Counted from the stretch's first letter, positions 51,682 to 64,000 are shown. The stretch: DNA of 64,000 bases from Phallusia mammillata (GCA_003260075.1 QLIY01000146.1:156191-220190); one strand, 5' to 3'. Program-made: numbers and translations. Notes: a model not told the origin generated them from the sequence alone.

Positions 51682-54600
51682 ATGGCATTTCCCACGATTA
51701 TCAAGTTTGACCGACTCGCCAAAGCACAGAGTGAAGCTAATGAGTTACTTCAAGGAGCAATGCTCAACGAAAGAGCTGGAAGCTGGAACAAGGTTAAATT
51801 ATTAAAATTTCTGCCTAAACAAGGATATACCAGCATTCTCAAGCTAATTAAAAAAATTTGCTGTTTACATCAACTTGACTAAAACGATTTTTCAAGACCA
51901 TCAGGCTACGTTTGACTGAAACTAATGAGTTTTCATGAAAATAAACAAACAAAACAGTAAAATTATTCGTTATTTTATCATGAAGTTTCATAAAATACAC
52001 GAGACATAAATTACTTATGTGTTTTAGGTGGTTGACAAATACAAACGGATGCTGAAACTGATTTCAAAATGTAATCTTCCCGCCAGTTTCATCGCAACAC
52101 CTACGTACAACCGTCTCATGTACGAGTCGTACTACCATTTAGGGGTTGCTTTACAAAATCTCGGTCGTCACAAGGATGCGATACACGCGTACACCAATGC
52201 AATACTGTCAATGAATCTTAGAAAAGTAAGATAACACTTCAAGTATAGGTTTACTATGCAAAAGAGACACATTTGACAAACTTTAGTTGACAGTTTTGGG
52301 AAAATATCTGGGATGTTTGTCTAGAAATAGTGCACTTTTAGTATTTATTCACGATGGCTTTTCTTTCCACAAGATCAGCTGTCATACAAATATATGTAAA
52401 AAATTAACAACAAACACTGGTTGTTTTAAAAACATTTAGTCTTAGCTCGTTTGTGTTTAGCTGTACACTTATTACATGCAAGGAAAACCTTCAAAGATTG
52501 CTTGGACCCATAAGATTTCCAAATTGTTTCGGGCAAGAAACTAAAGCTAAGCAAAATTTAAGCCAAGCACTGAAAAATATATCATTAAAAAAACTAATCA
52601 AACTACAACTAAAGCCTATTGCTCCACAGAACGGCTGTACGGCAGGTTGCAATGCAAACACATGTTTCCACACCCCACTTCTCGCAAAACGGGCGTTCGC
52701 ACATGCCAAGACTGGTGACATAAAAAGTGCGTTTCGTGACGCTGAAAAGGCTGTAGTGCTGGACACCCATAATCCAGATCTTTACTGTGTCAGGTACTGG
52801 ATACAAACTTTAGCATCACCCAATCACTTCACCATAATCTTTCTAGTTTACTTATTTTATTACTTCTCTATATACTCTGTTGCCTGTTTTTTTTTTTCTT
52901 TTTTTGTACTTATTTATTTTATCTGTGGCACATTTGTAATCTTGCATGGGATTGTTTTTGGAAAAACCTTTAGTTCGACTTAATTTACTTGCGATTAACC
53001 GCAATTAGAGCGAATATTACGTGTACCTCAGGATAAACTACATGTAGTTTGAGATCAATATGCAATTAAACGGATTGTGCAATAAAAATACAACTTTCTG
53101 CATTTGAGAATCCTGTTTGAAAACAAATACCCACTCATGTATGTTGAAGGTCGATGTTGTGGAACACGCGAAAGGAATCACAAAAGGCAATGGAAGATTT
53201 AAACCGAGCTCTTACTTTTAACCGAAATCACGTGTGTGCTTTGATCTTGCGAGGAGCTACAGATCGACCGTTACAAGTATAACAATATTTTTGTGTTAGG
53301 TTTTATTAAGAGAAGTAAAATGTTAGGAAACCGTTTAGTAGTGACTTTTTTGCTTAAATTTAGCATGAACCTAATGCAACATTTAGGCACCATGTAAACT
53401 TCATTTTCTTTGTAAAACTTGTTTGTACAGATGACATTTGGACTTCTTGAAGGAATTTCCACCAACGTTAAAAAGGATCTGCATGCCGACCACAAGCTGG
53501 CGCTGAAGCTTAATCCTGACGCCGCATCGTTCACTGATATAGTGCCGGATGTCCATTGGCCGAAAATGATCAAATTTTGGAACAGGTAAAACAGTGGCAA
53601 AAGTTTTCGGTTCGCAATCGACTTACGTACAACTTAAGTTGTACAACTACAAACAAAGTATTTATTACTGAGATCAGTTCGAGTTATTTCGAGCATGCAG
53701 CGGAGCCTGTGTCGTTCAGATCGGCTTAAAGTAGTATGGTATTAATGTTTGTATTTTTTTACCTTTTGATTCTTTTTTAGATTTCTATGGTCTCTAAGCG
53801 TACCAAGAACAGTAATGCACGTGGATCTGACGTCATCAGTGATTGCGCAATACAACAACACCATCGTCATGGCTGAACAATCGGAAAGCAAAGGTATTTT
53901 TGCACAGACATTGCTTTTGTCTGTACAAAGCAGGAGGCTGTTCATTATATTCGTAAGAACTCTGGAATTAATTTGTGTTGACAACTTTACAAATAGCCGA
54001 ACACGTTCCTGTTTTGCATTTTGTCGACAATTGGCATCATTTTAAGTTAAATGTGTGGAAGCTGAAAGTTGTTTTCGAGTTGAAATATCATACACTTTAA
54101 TGCAAAACATTAGGCTTGCCTTATTTTAAGTTTCGGGCAAAAAGCGGCCTGCAAGTAAACCCCTTCTGTGCTTGTAGCGTAAAACACATCCGCTAATTTA
54201 GCATAGGTTTAAATTTAAGCTACAGACATTGCTCACTGTTTCGGCCTATAAACAGCAAATTTGATTTACAAACTAAGATTGCATGATCACTTCCAAGTCA
54301 AGAAAATCAGTTGATAAATGTACATGGAATTTTGCATATTTTGCCTACATATAGCGTCTGTAGCTCCTAAAAAAACAAAATCAATATGTTTGCTTGTTTT
54401 ATTTTACCTCTTATACCAGCAATAACATTTGTTGCATTTTGCAGTCTCAAACACCCCCATTACCCGTCCCACGACCGCTACCCCCTCAGCAACGAGATCA
54501 CGTGTTCGAATGTCGGTTGATTCAGTAGCGTCGCGGCCACAGTCGAATCCGCTTCCTTTTCGATGCGGAACACCTCAGGAAGGTGTGGAAAACGTCAGTC

Positions 54601-57175
54601 AGGCGATTTACAACAGGCGACTGTCGTATGGTGAAGCAATACGGACTTACACAGCACGAAAACAAGGTTCATGCTAGTATTTGTTGGTTTGTTGCCAGGG
54701 CGTGGTTTTCCCGCCTAATTGGGCTGGTTACAGACATCGAGTTCCGGGTTGCGGTGTTTTGGACAAGTTGTAAAAAAGCCATTTTTTGTTATTTTTCATG
54801 GATTTTAATCTTATAAAACTGTGCAAGGAGTGATAGGCAGTAATATTACCCTCTTTTTGGATTTGTTTTTATTTACTTTGCAGTTGCGGTTTTGGGGCTG
54901 GCTTAGACGCTTTTTCAGAAATTTACCTAGCAATAATTAAAGAATTTCGTATAGCGATGATAGTTTAACACCACTGCAAACTATTATTATTAAACATTAT
55001 TGGCAACACAACAAATAAATCATATACACTGACAGATCACAAATGAATTGCATTACAGACACTGGAGTTTCTGATTACATTCAACGCTTGGTGGCGCACG
55101 CAAGTCGACCGCCAAGCGAACGCAAAAAGTCATCAGAAAACCCTGATCAAACTGACCAAAAAGTTCCGACAATCACCGTATCCAGGTAATAACTTCCTAA
55201 ACGTTCAAAGGCCCTGTCAATAATAAATACATTGCATTAAGCCAGAATTGTGGAACGGGTATTGTATCTGTAATTAAATATAATTTTTGCGTTACTTGAA
55301 CACTGGGATTTCGAGATTTCTAGTTAATTTAAATGTTCCTTGTACTCGAACTGTTTGTTTAATGAGCAACAAGTACTGCAGAAGAAACTTATCCAAACCT
55401 ACTTTGAACCTCGGTTGAGGTCATGCACTACATGTTTACCAAAGTATACTAATTTAGGTGAAGGTGAAGGGTATATATCTTTCCAAACCAAACTTTAGGT
55501 AATTTCCAGAAAGCTCCCGCGCTAATCCACTTCGAGCAAAATATTAACAGAAACACTATTTATCTATAGGGTCCAAAACTTTAGTTACTTACAAGCTGTT
55601 ACATCTTACTAGATCCCCGACCGTTGCCCAGCAACCGTTCCGGTCCGATAGCCGGCACTCAAGCGTTACCAACACCGTAAGAAATTCCCCGGAACCAATG
55701 GCGGGCCTGCAACCCCCCAAATCGTTTCCTCCGGAAATAGCTTCGCGACGAGCGTCACAGATTTCAATAAGATCCTGTCCAGTGAATTTGACCCGACCGG
55801 TTACCAGATCATTGGGCGACCCGCGACTGCCTCCTAGCGGAAAAAGACGTGCCAGTGTGGCTGTGGTGAAACACAGTCGTAAGGATGCGGCAAGCTTTGC
55901 TTCGTCTGTGCATGGGATGGAGGTACTTAATTTAAAAAAAAATTAAACAATTAATGCACACTAACACATTTTTTATGTGGCGAAATGCAGAATATTATTT
56001 AATCAAGTTTTGGTCTGTATTTTTTTTCTTACAAATAGCATATCTTTGTACCTAAATATGCATCTTTATGTAAATTCTAAGTTTGCAAAATACCGACGAA
56101 TGACGCATTTCCTAATATTTAAAGGCAAATGGTGTGAAAATGCTGACGGTTTATGTTGGGCTGAGGTTTTGTAATAAACAACAATAAAAACAACTCATAA
56201 ACTTAATGCCTATTCCTATCCCAGTCTCACAGTTAATTTAAATAAATGCGCTCATTACGATTTTTATCGGAAACTAGCAAACTTTACGTTATTAGCTCTA
56301 CCATGCTCATAGTAAATGCATTAAATTGACCAAAACAAAATATCACTTTGTTTTTTTTAAATTAAAAACATCACAATGAAATGACAAACTGAACATAAAG
56401 TCAATATAATGGTCAGATTTGCAGTTTTTATCATAACCTATATTTGAAAATGATGTTGCACGAAGCTGTAAATAATATAGAACTGGGGTCGGCAACCTTT
56501 TAGGCGACGCGTGCCAATTTACTTGTTATTTCCATGTGTTATTGACTTCGCGTGCCAACGTTTTTTTTTTTAATAATAGTGGTTCGTGCCAGCAGATATC
56601 AATAACAAAGAGAAAACAGAGTGTTTTGTGCATAAGACTGAATTTTAAGACGATGGCACGATAAAAACTGAAAACAAGTATTGCAGCAGGTTAAATTGTT
56701 ACTGCAATATAAACACTCAAATCGGTTGGCGCGCCATGAAAACCACCTAGCCTTGGCACGCGTGCCAGTGGTTGCCAACCCCTGATATAGGGCATAAGTA
56801 TAGGGCTAGGCAAAAGTATTATGCAAAACATTGAAAAACATACAATGGCAACTGCTGCAAAGTTAACTTGGCCTACAATGAGCTCCCAATTGTATATGGG
56901 TACAGCGGACATCTAAATCCGTACACCGGACATCTAACTCCGTACTGCGGATATCTAAATCCGTAGTTCTTATTCATACACTTCACATTACCAATTGTTT
57001 TTAAACTTTTGAACTACAGGCATATGATCCTGGAACGTACTTTTTTACCTTTCAGGTTTTCAACTCAGTGAACATCGCCGGAGCCCCTCGCATGTATTAC
57101 AAGCCGTGGGGCGGAGACAAACTACCAGTGGCTGAGTTGCCAAGCAGGAAAAAGCTTGAAGCTTTTCGTGTGTGA
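51682..57175 (+). CDS. TPR-repeat protein, ten exons, unassigned
   Basis: Exons 51682-51792, 52028-52225, 52630-52793, 53150-53276, 53431-53585, 53781-53893, 54445-54666, 55059-55185, 55613-55922 and 57056-57175 join in phase to 548 residues. The N-terminal half has TPR helices: SYYHLGVALQNLGRHKDAIH, LLAKRAFAHAKTGDIKSAF, KAMEDLNRALTFNRNHVCAL. The second half is Ser/Pro/Arg-rich and looks disordered. The C-terminus has an aromatic MYYKPWGG patch. TPR modules bind partner proteins. I do not recognise the orthologue; a ciliary or testis TPR protein is a guess. The exon 2-3 join is the weakest, and an exon could be missing there. Intron 9 carries a MITE. Confidence 0.75.
54218..54249 (-). repeat. 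Fragment of the hammerhead-bearing repeat
   Basis: The minus strand reads GGCCGAAACAGTGAGCAATG, then TCTGTAGCT, matching the GAAA box, stem III and stem I return strand of the copies at 7231 and 47690. The CTGATGA half is missing. It lies in TPR-gene intron 6. Confidence 0.4.
56483..56784. mobile_element. hAT-type MITE, 302 bp
   Basis: The ends CTGGGGTCGGCAACC and, inverted, CAGGGGTTGGCAACC are flanked by ATATAGAA and ATATAGGG. Internal GGCGCGCC and GGCACGCGTGCC words are near the right end. It lies in intron 9 of the TPR gene. Confidence 0.7.
56903..56965. repeat. Three tandem 21-bp units
   Basis: Units at 56903-56923, 56924-56944 and 56945-56965 share GCGGACATCTAAATCCGTA with few differences. 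It is intronic. No function is evident. Confidence 0.8.
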
Positions 57176-58868
57176 CTCCATTTTGTACCGTTTGGGGTTT
57201 TTTAACGACCTCTTTTAACGATCTAATGGTTTGGAATTAAGCGGCTAATGTACCTATAGCGTCCTGGGTGATATTAACAACAAGAATAACTGCCAAAAAT
57301 AGTTTTTTTGTCTAATGTTTACTCGAACTGGTGATGCATTAAAAAGCTACCACCACCACACATACGTACGAGACCAAGAATTCCGGTCTAACTATATGGT
57401 CTAAAGCAAGACTACCTATAGCCATTGTAAGTAAAATCATATTTTAACACGTATGCAATGACAAATGCGAGATTAAGAAATCGGTCTCCTTTTGTTAACA
57501 ATATGTGTCTATAATTTGTACAGTCACCGTGGGTATAGGTAATGGCTCGTGTATATGTGAGCTGACGGACAAATGTAAAAAAGGAAAAAAATGCACTGAG
57601 CTGACAGAGGTCCTTGCAAAACAGGCTTGGCTGATGGACAAATGTAAAAAATGCAAATTCAACAGACATTTTGTCGGAAAAGTACTAAAACCTTTAAACG
57701 TCAGAAACTGTTGAGTGTTTTTTCTAGCAAAATATCGAAGTTAGGATTCCTTTTTTTCTTTCGTAAACACAGTTTTTCTTTGACAGTTTAAACGTTTTTG
57801 GTAATCTTTTTTGGTCCTTTTCAATCTTTTGCTATAAAAACTTCAAATGCTTTAAAATAATATCATTTTTTGCAACTATCTGTGTGCAACATTTCTGCAT
57901 TCTGAAATTAGCTTCTCCAACAAAATTACGAAGGTTTTTGGCGAATCACTGCTACAAAAAAAGGTGGACTTAATTTTGCGCAGAAGAACAACATCAGACA
58001 CTGCTTAACCCAGGACTACGGCGGGACACTTTTTTGTCACTAGAATGATAATTTATTGACATTTGACTTCAGACTTTAATTGCTTTTGTCAATTATAATT
58101 ATATGCAGCCTATCGTCTCTTGTAATTAACTTGGGTGCACAAATTTTAGACGCCAATGACTCTTCCATTGAAAACATTGACATAAAGCAAGGTCAGACAA
58201 CAGACAGAGTTCATAATTGTATGTAAATATGAAAGGCTATTCTCCAAAACAATTTGCCTTTCATATATTCCCTCAAAGTTGCATAATCTATGTCCTATGA
58301 TTGTTGAAATAGCAAACCGTGAATTTGTGGCATTTTTTTACCAACGTTCGGTTTCATGTATTAAACAGTGTGACCAATGTCAGGGGTTTAGCCTAACAGT
58401 TATCGCAACAAAATACCATTTGGACCAACCATACATGTTCATAGCAATCACCTGCACTGAAGTTTCAACAAAATCTTCGGTTAAAGTTACAACCTACTTT
58501 AGCCACTTGTAGTTTTCCACTAAAAAATAGGAGGTTACTTCAGTGGATGAAATTAAACTGTAAATTAGTTCACGTAAAAGATAGAACATGTAAACGAAGT
58601 GATAACGTTTGAAAAACCACACCTAAATTCAGTTGTTTAAAAACACATGCAACATCAAAATACCTGTATGTAGCGGTTTTATTTCAACTGAGGTACACAG
58701 ACTATCTGAACTATAGGATCACTTTGTTATTCATTTTACTATTCACTTTATCAACATATTCGTTTCGACTGGCTCGGGTTGACCAAAGCGAATCCTATTC
58801 TCATTAACGTAGACGTTAAGTACTTTCATCATTGAACCGTTGTTTTGACTAATTGGACCTACTACGTG
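57176..58868. other. Spacer between the TPR gene and the small secreted precursor
   Basis: I see no supported gene. Short open frames near 57505 and 58279 lack homologous motifs and splice context. Confidence 0.45.
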
Positions 58869-58876
58869 TATATAAA
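58869..58876 (+). promoter_or_regulatory. TATA box of the six-cysteine precursor
   Basis: TATATAAA lies 160 bp upstream of the ATG at 59029, leaving room for a leader of about 130 nt. The next AT-poor segment (GTCCCCCAATTTCTCTGG) would contain the start site. Confidence 0.55.
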
Positions 58877-59028
58877 CTGAGTCCCCCAATTTCTCTGGCA
58901 TCAATCTATCATCAAATCAAATCGGTTTAAATAGCGAGAAAAATAGGTTCAGACCAGAAACAGAATTTGTCGACTTTAAAACATACAGATTTGCAGTGTC
59001 AAAAATCTTCTACGCGACGAACAAGACA

Positions 59029-59799
59029 ATGAAGATTAAAGCTTTGCTCGCTGTGTTTTTGGTTTCAATAGCTGCGATTGCAATTTGCGAAAGTGCGTCT
59101 ACAAGGACACGAAAAACAGCACAAGAGAACAACCATTCTTTGTCGACATTGCAACGGTACAATACGGAAAATGTAACTGAATTGTCTAAAGTGAAAAAAA
59201 TAAATTCTAAATTGACCTGCAAAAAAAAAACACACAATGGGTCTGTTTTTTTACCGAAAATAACTTCATACTATCGATTAAACTCGCCTATTAAAATTTT
59301 CCTGCCGTTGAAAAAACTTTGGAATTTGCAAAGCGATTGCGCTCTGATGGCTCGTGTAGTGTTGCGTTCTGATGGCTATAGTATTTGACTTAAAATGGTC
59401 TTAGATGTTTGCGTAATTAACAAACCCGCGCTTACATAGCTAATCGCCAAAAATGCTTTGAGAAACTTAGTCGGTACTCATCAAGCAAGACAATACGTAA
59501 TAATTTGGACTGTTTAAACTTTTACCAAATGATTTTATCATATTCTTTATCATCACTGTAAAATACATTGTAGGTTTCGACGATACGTCCGGCGAACTAG
59601 AAAATGCAATCACCGTCTAAAACTTTTCTGCTACAAACTCGCCTATCGCTGTCACGCATCATTGCTCAACAAGCGAAGCGTCACGCCTTCGGATGACGTG
59701 GTTGTGGATTCCAATGATCAAAGACAAAGAAGATCTCTAAAAGTCAAACGGAGAAGAACGAGACCAAATTGTTCGATTTGTAGTTCGAGGTGTTGGTAA
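59029..59799 (+). CDS. Small secreted basic six-cysteine precursor, unknown family
   Basis: Exons 59029-59156 and 59574-59799 join in codon CG|G to 117 residues. MKIKALLAVFLVSIAAIAIC is a signal peptide. The remainder is strongly basic. Three cysteines at 54, 62 and 69 and three at 109, 112 and 116 (CSICSSRCW at the very end) flank a Cys-free stretch. That stretch has dibasic sites at KR 76-77, RR 95-96 and KRRR 101-104. The layout suggests a processed cationic peptide, perhaps two disulfide-linked parts or an antimicrobial or signalling peptide. No family recognised. If the donor is not used, reading continues to a longer Lys-rich frame ending at 59388, which looks like intron. Confidence 0.65.
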
Positions 59800-60613
59800 T
59801 TTTTGCGAAACAACTCTTTACCCTTCTTCGATATTTATTTCGTTCACTTTTGCGAGTTCCTAACAAGATTTGTGCAACCAACCATATTTTTTGAAAAAAA
59901 CTGCTTTAAACTTGCTTGATTTTTTCCATCAACCCAGTTTAATATTGGCATCGATTTAACCTTGTGTGACATTCGTAACTTATTACAGCAAAACGAATTT
60001 ATTTCAGAGAATTAGCGTCATTGTAATTGGTTACAAAAATGTGCCAATTCTTCTAGCAATTTCTAACTAAATTCTTATTCTTCTAGCAAAGAAAAACTCA
60101 TGTGACCAAAAGATAATTGTGACAAAATACAAAACGTTGAATGCCAACCACTCGGCCATTTTGAAAATATGTTCTAGTTAAATGAGTCACGCATATCTCC
60201 AAACCAGTTTTTATGCCTTCATTTTTAAAGCTCGCAAAGCGAACTTACCTTAAAGTGCGTTATATAATTGGGTACAAAATGTAAATTATTGTGTGTTTTT
60301 TCTGCTATGATTGTAACTTTAATCTCACTTTTATACTTTTTTACTTTTGGGATATTCTTTTATGACGAGTGTAATGACGTAAAAAAGCGACTTGCTTTAT
60401 TATTCAAACGTTTCGGCGAATGCTCATGCCATCATTAGTAATGCTTTTTTTGTTTTTGTTTCGGGTTGGTTCAAACTTTATGTTTCATTGCACGTACTTT
60501 CACAAACCCGCCCATCTGCATCACGTGACAAATTCGGACGCGCTGATTGGTTGCCCCAATACCGATCGCGTGATCCTCGCCCAGACGTTGCCTAACCGAG
60601 AAATTCTTCGTGC

Positions 60614-62632
60614 ATGTCGTCAATAACGATAAATAGCACGACACTGGAAGCAGTTTCGAATGTCGACTTTTCACAAGACCAACAGCGGTTGTTCCAAGGT
60701 TTAGCGGAATTTTTCCTCGATTTCAAGTATCCGTTGTCCCGGAGCCCCAGGGCAAGGCAAAGCGATTTGCACACGGCCCGTGAATCTTGGAAATTCGCTG
60801 TGAATTTAGTCGCGGGAGTAAACTTGTGGCCTTAAGTCTTTTGCTATTTAGCTTGTCATATTCTTTATTGTGTAAAATGTCGAAATACGATTTTCCAAAG
60901 TTGATAATTGCAGGTATTTTTTGCGATTTTTCGAATTATTTTTTTTGTTAATAACGGCGCTGGTCGAAACGCCCAAACTGTTAAAATTTTAGCAAAATGT
61001 CAAGCTAACATTCATTTTAACTGTTTAATTTAAAAAAACCCAAATACGAATGTTACACTGATGCGTAACATGTTTACAACAATGTCTTTGCAACAAACAA
61101 TAAGGTTATAAAAGTTAAAAAATGATAAAAAACTTAGATTCCAAAAACTGCTTTTTCATAGTTAAGCTTATAGCTAGTTTCCGAGCAAGCAATTTGCCGT
61201 TATACGCAATCAACCTGTTTTCGCTTTTAAAACGTTGCCAAATTGCTTCACAATTAGTTAACAATGCCTACGAATATTAAAATGATGCAGTGCCGTTTTG
61301 TGTAGTTTCGATAAGTTTTCAAACAAACTGAAATAATAATTTGTGAATCGTCATTTCAGTCAATATTATGCCGAACCATTTTCAAACAACTTTTTCGTAA
61401 TTTTAGCACAGTGTCGCAATCAACGGCTGCTGCCAAACAAGTTTCGGTTTTACGTCAGGGATTTTTCCACTTCGTGCAGCTGCAGATAGCGACAGTAGCA
61501 CATGATCCTTATAGCACGCACATGACCGATCATACAAAACTTGCCGATTTTGTTCAAGTCTTCGGCATTTTGCAAACGCATTACTTGCGATGACAAATAG
61601 CCAGTACGAAAAAGGATAAATTTGTAGCGGTTTTGTAGATTTTTTAGGAGAGTTTTAACAAACTTTACGAAGTGTGTTTGTGCTGGCACATATTTACTGA
61701 TTTTTGAAACAGGAATCTTGACATCACCTATAATTGTAGACTTTTATGTGTAGTTTTCTTATTTGGCGAAAATAATATCCTGTTACCCCCCCCCCGCCGA
61801 TTTTGTTCAAGTCTTCGGCATTTTGCAAACGCATTACTTGCGAAGACAAATAGCCAGTACGAAAAAGGATAAATTTGTAGCGGTTTTTGTAGATTTTTTA
61901 GGAGAGTTTTAACAAACCTTACAAAGTGTGTTTGTGCTGGCACATATTTACTGATTTTTGAAACAGGAATCTTGACATCACCTATAATTGTAGACTTTTA
62001 TGTGTAGTTTTCTTATTTGGCGAAAATAATATCCTGTTATCAAAATAAAACAAGCAGGTCAATTTATAGATGCAAAAACAAGGGCCCGTTTGATGTTGTA
62101 TGTAGTTCGAACGTTCTTTTTCACCACACAAACAATTAGCTATTAGACTGATCAGTTAGTTGCAAACAGTGCTTACACTGTTTCGATCTGTAAGCTCCAC
62201 CGCTGGTGATCTTAAGATATTGCCTGCGTGGAAGAGTGTTTTTGATCAACTTATGCCAATTGTTACAACAATTTTACTTTGCGCGTCACAGTTTTCTCCG
62301 CTACTGTGTGAAAATATTTCATGTCAGTGGTTGCACGCTAACCTGCTAAAATTGTGTGAGCCTATAATTGGTCAACGACCGGCGAGCCGAGATCTGTTTG
62401 CACGTGTTGTAAAAGAACGAGGCAGTCTTCTTGTGAGCGTCTAGTGTGCAGTAGTTTTCCTGTAGCTTGGTGTTTGCATACCGTGTGAGACGCCCTTTTA
62501 GCAAAATCAGTGTTAGGTAGATCCGGCTTTCGAGGTGAGCCGTTATTGCTGGGTTCTGGACCGTTTACAGAATTAATGAGACAGTCTCGAGGAATAGATC
62601 AGATTGCCAGTTTTGGGACATATTTGGCAAAG
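60614..62632 (+). CDS. Incomplete multi-exon gene, possibly MEI4-like
   Basis: Likely exons: 60614-60817 (ATG start, phase-0 donor GGA|GTAAAC), one starting at 61407, 62170-62432, and about 62509-62632. The first encodes FSQDQQRLFQGLAEFFLDFK then YPLSRSPRAR. The third is helical with WKSVFDQLMPIVTTILLCAS and ANLLKLCEPII. The phrase around YPLSR resembles my memory of MEI4, a factor for meiotic double-strand breaks, but this is weak. Phases between exons 1-2 and 3-4 do not match, so exons are missing or misplaced. The second exon is duplicated by a C10 overlap: the left copy stops at TGA while the right copy reads AGA and stays open for about 20 more codons. An E-box CACGTG and an ATTGG box lie upstream of 60614. 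Confidence 0.4.
61542..62039. other. Allelic duplication around C10
   Basis: 61542-61785 recurs at 61796-62039 around ten C (61786-61795). The copies differ by few bases, including a TGA/AGA difference and one extra T in a T-run. Confidence 0.85.
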
Positions 62633-62804
62633 GTAATATCGCGACCCGAGAGCACTAGATCCAATTTTGAAGTTGTCAGACAATTCGGTAACACTACAAG
62701 CTAAATCTTCACCTTTCAAGCTAATGGTTTAAATATTCCAATAATTTTTTTTAACAGAAACTGTTTGGAAAAGGCTGTTGATGTAAAAACACCAAAAATG
62801 TATC

Positions 62805-62806
<2 letters not shown>

Positions 62807-62889
<83 letters not shown>
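62807..62889. other. Run of 83 C, probable gap filler
   Basis: An uninterrupted C-run, the fourth long one in the window. No flanking duplication is visible. The remaining sequence to 64000 shows no recognised gene. Confidence 0.7.
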
Positions 62890-62890
<1 letters not shown>

Positions 62891-63344
62891 CTTTTTGGCA
62901 ACTGGTCAAGGTTACGAATGTAAGCAGGGGTATAAGACCCCGCATTCTGACACACAAATTAATGTGATTTGTCCGTATGCCTGCTTCAAAATGGACTATC
63001 ACACATCATTCACCTACTCAGGTATATTCGGGTTTTGTCCTATATTCAAACTACAGTTATTTTGAACTACAGACGAATACCACTTAATCGTATAGTGCTT
63101 TCAACTCAATGGGAATCATAATTTCAAGGCTTGTTCGTTTCCCAACTTTGGTTTATCAAATGTTTTGGATAGTTGCAGGAACAACTCATTTTAACAAAAG
63201 TACGTTGAGTTTAGTCGAAGCTACTCACGTAGAGTATGTTAACCGAATGCAGGAACAACAAAATTTCTGCCAAGAGTGACTGAATCAGTTCAAACACAAA
63301 AATGAATCACTGTCAAGTTTATAGAGGTCTTCTGGCAAATACTT

Positions 63345-63395
63345 TTATTCCGACGTTTCGACGTCCCATACAGGTAGCCTTCATCAGGGTAAATA
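63345..63395 (-). repeat. CTGATGA...GAAAC repeat end, hammerhead-like
   Basis: The minus strand reads CCCTGATGAAGGC, about 15 bases, then GACGTCGAAACGTCGGAATA. This combination is widespread in animal repeats, and a related hammerhead core is reported in Penelope-like elements. Stem II is imperfect, so activity is doubtful. No reverse transcriptase is nearby. Confidence 0.4.
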
Positions 63396-64000
63396 ACACT
63401 GAACGCTCGTAGCACAGTGAACGATAAACAATGGAAAAAGGTTAAACGCAAGCACGTCACAACGCAAAAAAACGCTGTGCGATAACGAATGTTTGAGTCT
63501 CTAATCTTTGAGTAGGAGCCATGAATCACTGCATCGCGATTGAATGTAGTAACTATGTAGCGGCAGCACGTTTTGCCATGGTCCACCCACAACGAATATA
63601 CCCAACGTTACGCAGCTATTTCCGGCTTAATTGGTACTGTGTTTTTATTCAGCACGAGAAATTTATCTCCAGAATACTGGCGACATCAACAAATCATAAC
63701 TAAGCACTCAGTCCAGCTACTTACGTCAAAAATAATTCTATTAATATGAATCTTAAAAATTGTTCTTATTTTGAAGCTTAAGTTTAATGAAGTAACAAAC
63801 ATTCGCCACAGTTTTGGCAATTTCAGTTAAAGGGCCTCGACAGAAACTAAAACTCGTTTAGAAACTACCACGAACAATATTGATTGAAATGAGTTGATTT
63901 GAATTTGTTTCGTTGGTAAAAGAACACATAGCGACACAATTGCACCAAACCAAGGTTTTTCAACCAGGCTTGTAGCTTATGTGGCTTGTAAGATACTATA

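Noticed and set aside
52453-52983. 176-codon plus-strand frame
   Set aside because: Only 52630-52793 is supported as an exon of the TPR gene. The rest is intron: a non-protein-like Lys/Leu region before the acceptor and a Phe-rich tail after the donor.

Overview
The window is nuclear DNA from an animal, most likely an ascidian of the Ciona type. It is AT-rich, holds compact multi-exon genes with short GT-AG introns, and carries many short non-autonomous DNA transposons. Conserved animal genes are read clearly: a novel-type protein kinase C, CEP41, DAPIT/ATP5MK, THG1L, ELP3, pantothenate kinase, IBA57 and CDC123. The assignment to Ciona is inference from gene style and very high allelic variation; no species marker was tested.

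Layout. 1-2300: the last four exons of a PKC delta/theta-like kinase (+). 2300-6170: transposon-rich spacer with a TGACGTCA cluster. 6170-13752: CEP41 (-, ten exons joined in phase). 16040-17424: ATP5MK (-, two exons). 17.5-22.5 kb: repeats plus a badly scrambled stretch of assembly. 23.2-24.2 kb: an unrecognised secreted precursor (-) with a TATA box. 24.3-30.1 kb: no gene recognised. 30138-34028: THG1L (-). 34463-36523: ELP3 (-). 39643-42017: pantothenate kinase (-). 42932-48675: CDC123 (+), with the intronless IBA57 gene nested in its first intron. 51682-57175: a ten-exon TPR protein (+). 59029-59799: a small secreted, very basic six-cysteine precursor (+). 60614-62632: exons of an incomplete gene, possibly MEI4-like.

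Two large-scale signals matter most. First, there are 23 runs of C and no comparable run of G. The shortest runs are 10-12 long, and most are flanked by near-identical copies of the same sequence. This looks like gap filler written as C between overlapping contigs of two haplotypes, so lengths and local repeats here are partly artefacts. The duplicated alleles still show real polymorphism, including a transposon present in one copy and absent in the other. Second, sequences at 47690-47741 and elsewhere fit the hammerhead ribozyme. One copy has an intact core, and decayed relatives lie as inverted pairs inside a repeat family.

The genes do not form one pathway. ELP3 and THG1L, two tRNA-modifying enzymes, are neighbours on the same strand. 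Pantothenate kinase and CDC123 are divergent and may share a promoter region. CEP41 and perhaps the TPR gene suggest ciliary functions.
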